Assembly: GCA_964397565.1 (NCBI GenBank)
Contig: CAYNJC010000005.1
Location: forward strand, 62,001 to 126,000
DNA length: 64,000 bases
Reading direction: 5' to 3'
From: JAPLST01 sp964397565
Lineage (GTDB): Bacteria > Auribacterota > UBA3054 > JAPLST01
Shown here: one piece after another, positions 16,005-23,745 of the stretch
Layout of the letters: each line of letters begins with the position of its first letter
Position numbering within the stretch: the first letter of the stretch is position 1
Position numbers and translations under genes: made by a program
Notes under the pieces: model-generated
What the model was told of the DNA's origin: nothing
Databases searched by the model: none
What the model saw: only the letters and a program-made list of their open reading frames with translations

Positions 16005-17327
16005 ATGACGACCGCATGCCGTCCACAGCGGCGCCCCAATATTTTGATGGTCATTGCCGACGATCAAGGCATGAACGATGCCGGCTGCTACGGCCATCCC
16101 TTGCTGCGCACGCCGGCGCTCGATGAGCTGGCCGCCAGTGGCGTGCGCATGACCCACGCCTTCTGCACGTCGCCCTCCTGCAGCGCGAGCCGCTCGGTGA
16201 TTCTTACCGGGCTGCACAATCATGCCAGCGGCCAGTTCGGTCATTCGCAACCGCCGTACAATTTCAGCACGTTGCCAACAGTGCATTCGCTGCCCGCCAT
16301 GCTGGGCCAGGCCGGCTACCGCACGGCCCTGTGCGGCAAATGCCATGTGGCGCCCGATGCGGTCTATCCCTTCGCGACCGTGATCAACAAAGATTATTCC
16401 GCAGGCATTGGCATGCCGGCCGAGATGGCCGATGCATGCCGCGCGGTGATTGCCGACCCAAGCGCCAGCCCGTTTTTCCTGGTGTTCGCCATGCGTGAGC
16501 CGCACCGCCCCTTCTGGTTGTCTGAACAATCGCGCTGGCGCCCGGAACAGGTCATGGTCCCCTCGTTTCTGCCCGACTCGCCAGCGTGCCGCGCCGAGTT
16601 GGCCGAGTATTATGCCTCGGTCGAGCAAGCTGACACGGGCTTGGCCCGGCTCATCCAGATTCTCAAGGAACCCGGGCATTGGGACGACACGCTCGTGCTC
16701 TACCTTTCCGACAACGGCATCGCGTTTCCCGGCGCAAAAACCAATCTATACGAGCCGGGCATCCGCCTGCCGCTGGTCGTGCGCAATCCGTTTCAGGAGC
16801 GGCGCGGGCACGCCTGTGCCGCCATGGTGAGTTTCACCGACCTTACGCCGACCATCCTTGACTTTGCACAGGTGCCGCTGCCGGACGGCGTGGTGTTGCA
16901 CGGCCGCTCATTTCTCAATGCGCTGCATGAGGAGGCACCCGCCGGCTGGGACGACGTCTACGCGTCGCATTCGTTCCATGAAGTGCAGATGTACTATCCC
17001 ATGCGCGCCGTGCGCGAACGCCGCCTTAAATTAATTTGGAACATCGCGCATCCGCTCACGTTCCCTTCGGCCGCCGATTTGTATCATTCGCAAACATGGC
17101 AGGCCGTGCTGCGCGAGCGCGCCACGCATTTTGGTCCGCGCACGGTGGCGGCGTATCTGCAGCGGCCGGCGTGGGAATTGTACGATCTTGAAACTGACCC
17201 GGATGAAGTGCGCAATCTCGCCGCCGACCCGCACTACCAAGCGGATTTCAAGCGCATGCAACACAAGTTGCGCGCCTTCATGAAGCAAACCAACGACCCG
17301 TGGATGACCAAATGGAACTACGAATGA
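16005..17327 (+). CDS. Type I sulfatase (CSASR subgroup)
   Basis: 440 residues, no signal peptide visible. Metal-binding DDQG is at residues 19-22 (NILMVIADDQG). The formylglycine site reads SCSASRSVILTG, with Cys59 as the residue to be converted; the position normally Pro in C-x-P-x-R is Ala. It ends with the usual AWELYDLETDPDEVRNLAADP segment. The GLHNHASGQFGH sequence after the active site resembles heparan N-sulfatase-like (SGSH-type) sulfatases. RBS AGGAG lies 7 bp before ATG. Its stop overlaps the start of the next sulfatase (ATGA). The substrate is likely a sulfated glycan. Confidence 0.9.
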   Translation: MTTACRPQRRPNILMVIADDQGMNDAGCYGHPLLRTPALDELAASGVRMTHAFCTSPSCSASRSVILTGLHNHASGQFGHSQPPYNFSTLPTVHSLPAMLGQAGYRTALCGKCHVAPDAVYPFATVINKDYSAGIGMPAEMADACRAVIADPSASPFFLVFAMREPHRPFWLSEQSRWRPEQVMVPSFLPDSPACRAELAEYYASVEQADTGLARLIQILKEPGHWDDTLVLYLSDNGIAFPGAKTNLYEPGIRLPLVVRNPFQERRGHACAAMVSFTDLTPTILDFAQVPLPDGVVLHGRSFLNALHEEAPAGWDDVYASHSFHEVQMYYPMRAVRERRLKLIWNIAHPLTFPSAADLYHSQTWQAVLRERATHFGPRTVAAYLQRPAWELYDLETDPDEVRNLAADPHYQADFKRMQHKLRAFMKQTNDPWMTKWNYE

Positions 17328-18847
17328 TCGCTCACCGCGTGTGCGCACTGATCTGCTCAGTCATGCCCCGCCGTGTGTTGCGCGCCGTGCTGGCGGCGTT
17401 GCTCTTGCGGCCCATGGTGTCGTTTGCACTGGCGCCGCCGCCGCCCGCGTCGGCACTCGATGCCAAACGCAGCAAGCCGAGCATCATTTTAATTGTCGCC
17501 GACGACCTTGGCTATGGCGATCTCGGCTGTTACGGCCAGCGCCGCATCCGCACGCCGCGCCTCGGTCGCATGGCGGCGCAAGGCATGCGCTTCACGCATT
17601 TCTACGCCGGCGCCCCGGTCTGCGCGCCGTCCCGCGCCGTGCTCCTGACCGGGCTGCATACCGGCCACGGCACCGTGGATCGTAACGACTCGCCAAATCT
17701 CCCGCTCGCATCCAACGAGCACACCTTTGCCGAAGCGCTCGCACGCCAAAGCTACCAGACGGCGTTCGTCGGCAAGTGGGGTCTCGGCGGTGTCACGCCA
17801 AGCACGGACTTTGGCAGCACCGTCACGAACGCAGGGCTCGCACACGGCGGCGGCGACACAATCCTGCCCGCGACGGCGCACGCCCTGCCCACGCGCAAAG
17901 GCTTTGCCACCTCGCTGGCAGTGATTGACCAGCAATATGCCCATCAACATTTTCCGGAATTTGTGTGGGACGGCGAGGCCGTCTCGAACATTCCGCAGAA
18001 CGTCGGGCGCCCGCAGGCCGCGCGCACCGTCTATGCGCAAGACCTCTTCACCAGCCGCGTGCTTGCAACCATTCGGGGTGCTGACGGGCGCACGCCACTG
18101 TGCATGGTCGTCGCATATCTCTTGCCGCATCGCCAATTGGTGCCGCCACCCGGGCCCAATCCATACGCAGCCGAGTCGTGGCCCGCACAGGAAAAAACAT
18201 TTGCCGCCATGGTCACGCGCCTGGACACCGATGTGGGCCGCATCCTCGACGCCGTCGATGCAAATCCAGCACTGGCCAGCAATACGTTGGTGTTCTTCAC
18301 CAGCGACAACGGGCCGCATCAGGCGGATGGCCATCGCGCGGACTTCTTTGCCAGCGCGGGCGCGTTGCGCGGCCAAAAAAGCAGTCTTTATGAAGGTGGC
18401 CTGCGAGTGCCCGGCATTGCGCGCTGGACAGGGCATGTGCCACGGGGCAGCACGGTGAATGTGCCATGCGGTTTCGTTGATCTGAGCGCCACATTCCGCG
18501 ACTTGGCCGGCGACCTTACCGCGCCAGCGGCGACGGCCGCGGGTGGCGACGGCGTCAGCCTCGCACCGCTCTTGCGCGGGACGGGAAAGCTCACGCGCAC
18601 GGTGCCGCTGCTGTGGTATGCGCCGCCGGGGCTGAATCCGGCTGACACGGTGGCGGCCATGCTGACCAACCAATGGAAATTCGTGCTGACGGCGGCCGGC
18701 AACGCCGAACTGTATGACTTGCGCGCCGACCCGGCCGAGGCGCGCAACCTGGCGCACGCCAACCAAGCGGTGGTCCGCGCGTGTTATGCCACGCTCAAAG
18801 CGCAGGTGCGCCAGCCACTGCCCGCCTTGCGCGAACAGACGCAATGA
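17324..18847 (+). CDS. Secreted arylsulfatase-type sulfatase
   Basis: 507 residues from ATG 17324, which overlaps the previous stop by 4 bp and gives a signal peptide (RRVLRAVLAALLLRPMVSFALA). The motif IILIVADDLGYGDLGCYG binds metal. The formylglycine motif is the canonical CAPSRAVLLTG with Cys100. HxGHGTVDRND and a C-terminal NAELYDLRADPAEARNLA follow. It is coupled to the upstream sulfatase; the pair likely desulfates one polysaccharide, with this enzyme outside the cytoplasm. A formylglycine-generating or anSME enzyme is not in the window. Confidence 0.9.
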   Translation: MIAHRVCALICSVMPRRVLRAVLAALLLRPMVSFALAPPPPASALDAKRSKPSIILIVADDLGYGDLGCYGQRRIRTPRLGRMAAQGMRFTHFYAGAPVCAPSRAVLLTGLHTGHGTVDRNDSPNLPLASNEHTFAEALARQSYQTAFVGKWGLGGVTPSTDFGSTVTNAGLAHGGGDTILPATAHALPTRKGFATSLAVIDQQYAHQHFPEFVWDGEAVSNIPQNVGRPQAARTVYAQDLFTSRVLATIRGADGRTPLCMVVAYLLPHRQLVPPPGPNPYAAESWPAQEKTFAAMVTRLDTDVGRILDAVDANPALASNTLVFFTSDNGPHQADGHRADFFASAGALRGQKSSLYEGGLRVPGIARWTGHVPRGSTVNVPCGFVDLSATFRDLAGDLTAPAATAAGGDGVSLAPLLRGTGKLTRTVPLLWYAPPGLNPADTVAAMLTNQWKFVLTAAGNAELYDLRADPAEARNLAHANQAVVRACYATLKAQVRQPLPALREQTQ

Positions 18848-18849
18848 AT

Positions 18850-18962
18850 TGACCAATGCTGCCTATTTGTCAAGTATCAATGGTCATCGGTCAATTATCA
18901 ATGCTGCAAATGACAAATGAAATATGACCAATGACCAATGATAAATCATACGTGACCAAATG
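18850..18962. repeat. Degenerate word repeat (GACCAATG type) up to the next start codon
   Basis: Successive variants such as TGACCAATG, TCAATGGTCA, AATGACAAATG and GACCAATGACCAATG fill the gap and include the bases where an RBS for the next gene would be expected. Confidence 0.75.
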
Positions 18963-19979
18963 ACCAAACGCGCCATCGTCCAGCAGGCACTTGCGTTTCA
19001 GCGCCCGCCGTATGTGCCGTGGTCCTTGTCTTTTACGGCCGAGGCCGCCGCGCGACTGCAAGCGTACTATGGCGCGGGCGTTGATCTCGAAATGGCGCTC
19101 GATAATCATTTTGTTGATCTGGGCAGTCCGATTGGCTTTTTCGAGGACATTGGTGACGATTGCGTGCGCGACGTGTTCGGCGTCGTCTGGGATCGCAGCG
19201 TTGACAAAGACATCGGCGTGACGAAAGGCTGCGTCCTGCCCGAGCCGACGCTATCCGGATTCCATTGCCCGGATCCGCTTGATCCGCGCTTCTTTGCCGA
19301 CATGCCCGAAATGCTCGCACGCTATGGCGACCGCTTGCGCCGCTTCTGCCTCGGCTTCTCGCTCTTCGAGCGCGCATGGACCTTGCGCGGCATGGAGAAT
19401 CTGCTGGTCGACATGATTGAAGCTCCCGAGTTCGTGCATGCCCTGCTGCGCACGATCGCCGACTACAACATTGCGCAAGTGCGCGCGGCGTTGCGCCACG
19501 ACATCGACTGCGTCTACTTCGGTGATGACTGGGGCCAGCAGCGCGGCCTGCTCATGGGCGCCGCGCGCTGGCGCGAGTTCATCAAGCCCGAACTGGCGCG
19601 CATGTATGCCGCCGTGCGCGCCGCCGACAAAATCGTTTCGATCCATTCGTGCGGCGATGTGGATGAACTGTTCGATGATTTGGTCGAGATCGGCGTGACC
19701 ATGTTCAATCCGTTTCAGCCGGAAGTGATGGACGTGTTCGCGCTGCTGCCGGCGTATCGCGGCAAACTCGCGTTTCACGGCGGGCTCTCGACGCAGCGCA
19801 CCCTGCCGTATGGCACCGTGGCGGATGTGCAGCGCGACACGCGCCGGTTGCTCGACGCCGGCGCAAATGGCGGCTACATTTTCTCGCCCAGTCACTCGGT
19901 CGAGGGTGACGTGCCGCTGGAGAACATGCTCGCGTTCGTGGAGGTGCTTCAGGCGCAGTCCGGCTATCGCCGCGGGTGA
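18960..19979 (+). CDS. Uroporphyrinogen decarboxylase-family protein (methyltransferase-like)
   Basis: 339 residues with a URO-D TIM barrel: CVYFGDDWGQQRGLLMGAARW in the middle, KIVSIHSCGDVDELFDDLVEIGV and LAFHGGLSTQRTLPYGT near the end. The conserved H-x-C-G of IHSCGD is the zinc/thiol site seen in MtaA/CmuA-type corrinoid or coenzyme methyltransferases, rather than haem-biosynthesis HemE. Such proteins are multiplied in PVC bacteria with unknown roles. There is no Shine-Dalgarno before ATG 18960, because the leader is word-repeat DNA. A second member is at 29580-30623. Confidence 0.85.
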   Translation: MTKRAIVQQALAFQRPPYVPWSLSFTAEAAARLQAYYGAGVDLEMALDNHFVDLGSPIGFFEDIGDDCVRDVFGVVWDRSVDKDIGVTKGCVLPEPTLSGFHCPDPLDPRFFADMPEMLARYGDRLRRFCLGFSLFERAWTLRGMENLLVDMIEAPEFVHALLRTIADYNIAQVRAALRHDIDCVYFGDDWGQQRGLLMGAARWREFIKPELARMYAAVRAADKIVSIHSCGDVDELFDDLVEIGVTMFNPFQPEVMDVFALLPAYRGKLAFHGGLSTQRTLPYGTVADVQRDTRRLLDAGANGGYIFSPSHSVEGDVPLENMLAFVEVLQAQSGYRRG

Positions 19980-20256
19980 TGGCCACGAAGGCATGTTTTC
20001 AGTTTTAGTTTTCAGTTTTCGGTTTTCAGTTTTTGGTTAGTTCATCGTTCATCGGTCATTGTTCATCGTTCCCAGATCCGGCGATTGGTCCTTGTTGCTG
20101 CGCCCCAACGCTTGCCTCGGTGGACGAAAAAAATGAATGATGAGTGTCCAGCACGCAGCATGTAACACTTACTATGAGTCTTGTTCTGCATTCATCACTC
20201 ATCATTCATCACTCATCATTTTTGCAGCGGTCGTGGGGGTCGCGGCATGCAAAGAA
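19980..20256. repeat. Noncoding gap filled with word repeats
   Basis: TTTTCAGTTTT/TTTTCGGTTTT variants at 19995-20035, TTCATCGTTCATCGG variants at 20040-20072, and CATCACTCATCATT variants at 20190-20220. No gene or clear terminator is seen. Confidence 0.75.
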
Positions 20257-20354
20257 TGTGGGAGCCGCCTCCGTGCGGCGATTCTGCTGCATCGGGGCAT
20301 GGAAGCCCCTCCCACACTCATGCAGACAGATCGGGGTATGGAGGTCGCTCCCAT
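20257..20354. repeat. Cluster of three TGTGGGAG-type REP sequences
   Basis: Forward TGTGGGAGCCGCCTCC-N4-GGCGAT at 20257-20282 is followed by two reversed copies, ATCGGGGCATGGAAGCCCC ending CCCACA (20291-20316) and GATCGGGGTATGGAGG ending TCCCAT (20329-20354). The last overlaps the GH51 stop codon. A further copy is at 23540-23562. The sequence resembles the well-known Pseudomonas REP (TGTGGGAGCGG). Confidence 0.8.
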
Positions 20355-22894
20355 TACGTCAACGGCGTGACTGGCCGGCGCGCCGCGCGCAAGGCGATCA
20401 GCGCCGCCGAGACGGGCGGCAGCGTGACCGCCACCTGCCCGGCGACCACCGCCACCTGCCTTGTTTGCGGCCGGATCTTGTCCGGCTGCGCAAGCGTGTT
20501 TCGATCGTCCAACTGGTCATGGGCCAGCACGGTGACAATGGCGTGCCCGTCGTAAACGGTACTGCCCACGTCAACAGTCAGCGCCAAGGCCTGTGTGGCA
20601 TCGCGATTCACCGCCTTGACCACCACGCGCCCGTCGGCGGGATCTGCCGTCGCGACGGCATCCAGCACTGGCACTTCCACGCCATCAAGCATGAGCATGG
20701 GTGCCGTCGTCTCCGCCTGCACCAGCAGCGGGCAGCGGTTCTCCGACCACAGCCGATTCACCAGATACGTCACCGATGGGTACCAGCCGCAATGATCGAA
20801 ATTGATCAGCGCATTATCCCATGCATCGCCATGCTTGACATGCCGCAGCCACAATGCCGGTGACGCCATGCCGACCGCGTTGCACTGGCGTTCCAGCGTG
20901 TTGAGCAGCAGCGCGGCCGCGATGCCCGACTGATAATCGGTCGTGCCCGGATTCCATTCATCCAGGGCGATCATCTCGCGCGCACTGCCGGCGGCACGAT
21001 AGGCGGCGATTTCTTTTTGAAGGTATGCTTCGATCCGCACATTGGCCACAGCCAGGCGCTCCCAGGCACAACGTCCCCAGTAGCCGTGCAGACTTACGAA
21101 ATCAGCCTGATCCGGTGTGCGCCGCACGACATCCACACCAAAACAATTTTCTATGGCGGTTCCAAAGGCGTGATTCGGTTCCAGACTCGAGCCGACCAGC
21201 CAGATGAGCGCGTCGGGCTGCCGCGCCCGAATTGCCGCGACAAATTCCGCCGCCAACTGCGCATAGCGCGCTGCGCCATAGCCCCAGCGCTCGTTGTCAA
21301 TGGCCCAGCAGCGAATTTGATACGGCGCAGGATGCCCATTGGCCGCGCGCAACGCGCCCCACGGTGTGGTGGCCGTGCCGTTGCAGTATTCGAGCCAATC
21401 CAGCGCATGTTGCACGCCGAGATTCATGTTGATGACCAGCAGCGGCTCTGCGCCGACCGCGCGGCAGAACGCGATGAATTCATCCGTGCCGAAATCATTG
21501 CTGTCGGTGCCACCGTCGCCGGTCCAATCAAACACGGGCGCGGGCTGGCGTTGGGCGCGCGGGCCGATGGCGTGCTTCCAGTCATACACCCAGCAAAAGC
21601 AGCCGCCCGGCCAGCGAATGATGGTCGGATGCAACGCACGAACGGCTTCAAGCAAATCGCGGCGCAGCGCCGGCGTGCCCGCGTCAGTTGGCACTAGCGA
21701 AACGGAGGCAAGATCGTACACGCCCGGCGCGGCAAAGCGCACATAAAATTCTGCATCAGCACAATCCGCGCGCGGCGTCAATTCAAATTCGTGGCTGCGC
21801 CAGGTGGCGTCAATGCCAGCGATCATGACCGCGGCGAGCGTCGCATGGGAAGTGCGCGCACGCAGGCCGGCTTCAATCGTAGGCCCCGGCGTCTCGGCGC
21901 GGAGATGCACGCTGCCGCACAAGGCGCGGCCTTGTTGCACCGCCAGCGGGCCTTGGCAGATGCCCGCCGGCGCGGGCGCCGCGGCAAACACTGCGGCGTG
22001 CAGATTCGTCTGGGCAGGCGTGGGCGCGGTGCGTTGCCGGGCAAAGCGGCAGGTTGCCGCGCTCACGCCTTCGAGTGCGTCCCAACCAAACGCCGGGATG
22101 CGCGCCACGGCACTCGGTGTGGAATCTGCCGGTAATGCGGCCACCACATGCCCCGAGGCGTCGCGCACATCCACATCGGCAAACGCCACCTGCGTGTGTG
22201 CGCTTTCCAGACCGATCCGCGTGAACGTCAATGCCGGCAGCGCCACATCATGGCGCAGCGTGCCATTGATCGTCCAGCGCAGGCGCCCGTTGCCTAGCTC
22301 GAGGTGCGTGTCAACCCAGCGGCCAACCACCAGCATCTGATCCAAATCATGCCCCGGCGTCACCATGTTAGTTTCTTCGGACAACACGCGCTCTTGTGCA
22401 GCAGGCCCCGGCTCGCGCAGCAGCACGCGCGGCGTTGTGAAGAAATTATGCAAGGCACAGCGCACCCGCGCGCCGGTCGCGCTTGCGAGCACAATCCCGC
22501 CGCCATGCTGCCCGTGGACGCTCAGCATCCGCGCGCGCACCGTGAAATGGCCGGCGGCGGGCGCTGTGGTGAACCATGCCAGTGCATGCACCGCGCGCGC
22601 TATCTGTGTCACGCAGCCATCCGCGGTGCGCCAGTCGCCCGTTTCGATTTCCAACCCGCGTGCCGCCGGCAGCGTGCGCAGCACATCGTCGGCGGGCATC
22701 GGTTCGAGCGCAAAGCGCCGTTCCGTCAGCAGTTCGGCATGCAGCCCGCCGTCCACCGAACTGAGAATATGTTCGAGAAAATGACCATAAAGCCACGGGG
22801 ACATCTCACCGCACTGTTGGCGTGGGCAGACACGTATTGTCGCCGGCACCGGCGCACGTGCCGCCGCATCATCACCTTTGCCGCCACTCGTCAT
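20354..22894 (-). CDS. Alpha-L-arabinofuranosidase, GH51-type
   Basis: 846 residues from ATG 22894, chosen because AAGGAG lies 6 bp upstream. Family blocks: PWLYGHFLEHI and GGLHAELLTERRF at the N-terminus, IIRWPGGCFCWVYDWK, the acid/base glutamate near residue 535 in CWAIDNERWG (usual GNE is DNE here), and the nucleophile near residue 646 in ALDEWN. A CBM-like insert lies between about 60 and 370. No signal peptide, so it probably acts on imported arabino-oligosaccharides. The adjacent sodium:solute symporter is divergently placed and could supply the sugar. Confidence 0.88.
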   Translation of the reverse strand: MTSGGKGDDAAARAPVPATIRVCPRQQCGEMSPWLYGHFLEHILSSVDGGLHAELLTERRFALEPMPADDVLRTLPAARGLEIETGDWRTADGCVTQIARAVHALAWFTTAPAAGHFTVRARMLSVHGQHGGGIVLASATGARVRCALHNFFTTPRVLLREPGPAAQERVLSEETNMVTPGHDLDQMLVVGRWVDTHLELGNGRLRWTINGTLRHDVALPALTFTRIGLESAHTQVAFADVDVRDASGHVVAALPADSTPSAVARIPAFGWDALEGVSAATCRFARQRTAPTPAQTNLHAAVFAAAPAPAGICQGPLAVQQGRALCGSVHLRAETPGPTIEAGLRARTSHATLAAVMIAGIDATWRSHEFELTPRADCADAEFYVRFAAPGVYDLASVSLVPTDAGTPALRRDLLEAVRALHPTIIRWPGGCFCWVYDWKHAIGPRAQRQPAPVFDWTGDGGTDSNDFGTDEFIAFCRAVGAEPLLVINMNLGVQHALDWLEYCNGTATTPWGALRAANGHPAPYQIRCWAIDNERWGYGAARYAQLAAEFVAAIRARQPDALIWLVGSSLEPNHAFGTAIENCFGVDVVRRTPDQADFVSLHGYWGRCAWERLAVANVRIEAYLQKEIAAYRAAGSAREMIALDEWNPGTTDYQSGIAAALLLNTLERQCNAVGMASPALWLRHVKHGDAWDNALINFDHCGWYPSVTYLVNRLWSENRCPLLVQAETTAPMLMLDGVEVPVLDAVATADPADGRVVVKAVNRDATQALALTVDVGSTVYDGHAIVTVLAHDQLDDRNTLAQPDKIRPQTRQVAVVAGQVAVTLPPVSAALIALRAARRPVTPLT

Positions 22895-22928
22895 AAAAAA
22901 CTCCTTGTCGGTTATGGCAGTGGGGGCT

Positions 22929-22958
22929 AGTGTAGCAGAACATGGCATAATAAGACAA
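22929..22958 (-). promoter_or_regulatory. Candidate sigma-70-type promoter of the GH51 gene
   Basis: On the minus strand TTGTCT (22953-22958), 18 bp, TACACT (22929-22934), 35 bp before the start codon. TGGCATAATAAG (22943-22954, plus strand) overlaps the spacer and resembles the repeat at the AraC gene. Confidence 0.5.
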
Positions 22959-23074
22959 CAGTACCGAGTGCGTCGGTAGTCAGCGCACCGGTGCGTCAGT
23001 CTTTGCAACAGCAAACCGGAAACTGCCGACTCTTGCTCGAACCACGATACATCAAGGCAGTGGATGCAAATGGT

Positions 23075-23097
23075 CAAACGACAAATAATGTCGATTG
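23075..23097. repeat. 23-bp palindrome, copy 3
   Basis: CAAACGACA, 5 nt, TGTCGATTG: one mismatch in the left arm relative to copy 1, same total length. Confidence 0.7.
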
Positions 23098-23286
23098 TGG
23101 TAGTAAATTTATTTGGAGCAAACAAATTTATGGCGGGGCATTTTCAGCGCGCGCAGGCTTGGGTTCGTTGGGCAATCCGCGGCATCGGCGTCATCTGCGG
23201 ATACTATCTTTGCGGGAATTGGATGGTTGGATGATTGGATGGGGGCAGCGGCAGCGGCGGCATGCCCCGCGCGGAGCGCGTGGCGT

Positions 23287-23505
23287 ATCCACGCCGCTGG
23301 CGGGATCGCTGCCGCTGGCGGGACTGGCAGTTGCCTTAGCTAACCAAGTCAGCGGGCAGAAGTTTTCAGTTTTCGGTTTTCAGTTTTCGGTGGCAGAGGC
23401 AGAACAGCTGGGGCAGAGCCAGCATCCACGCCGATCCGCGCTCCAAGCAGGCGACGTGGCCATCCACGCCGCTGGCGGGATCGCCGCCGCTGGCGGGACT
23501 GGCAG
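23287..23505. repeat. 44-bp direct repeat with 175-bp period
   Basis: Copies at 23287-23330 and 23462-23505 (ATCCACGCCGCTGGCGGG ... GGCGGGACTGGCAG) differ by one base, and similarity continues weakly into TTAGCT and CCAAGTC. Confidence 0.85.
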
Positions 23506-23661
23506 GTCCTTAGCTGGCCCAAGTCCAGCATCAGCGGCTGCGGCACGGAAGCCGCTCCCGCGCTTGCTGCCAGAACTCAGGCCCAATCATCCAATCATCC
23601 GATCATCCAACCTTCCAATCTTCCAATCTTCCCGCATCCAGCATCAGCCCTTGCACGCCTT

Positions 23662-23690
23662 TGACGGCGCGGTGCGGCTTTGCTATACTC
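23662..23690 (+). promoter_or_regulatory. Sigma-70-type promoter of the symporter gene
   Basis: TTGACG (23662-23667), 17 bp, TATACT (23685-23690), followed by a leader of about 45-50 nt and the RBS GGGAGG (23734-23739), 6 bp before ATG 23746. Confidence 0.7.
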
Positions 23691-23745
23691 TGTACCATGT
23701 TTGTAGTTTTGTGCCATAACGAGTGTTCCGTCCGGGAGGCCCACC

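Larger units (their letters stand above)
22960..23660. repeat. Repeat-filled intergenic region between GH51 and the symporter
   Basis: No gene is supported. It contains the 23-bp palindrome copy 3 (23075-23097), an AT-rich palindrome TAAATTTATTT/AAACAAATTTA (23104-23130), GGATGGTTGGATGATTGG words (23217-23242), the GC-rich half of the 85-bp repeat in reverse (23244-23287), TTTTCAGTTTTCGG words (23362-23390), a TGTGGGAG-type REP (23540-23562) and CAATCATCC/CCAATCTTCC words (23584-23632). Confidence 0.75.

Noticed and set aside
22895..23125. N-terminal extension of the GH51 frame to 23125
   Set aside because: It reads through the promoter and a palindrome; AAGGAG 6 bp before ATG 22894 marks the real start.
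23113..23719. Small plus-strand ORFs in the GH51-symporter gap
   Set aside because: Their translations are read-through of word repeats and of the 44-bp direct repeat (HAAGGIAAAGGTG twice), without RBS.
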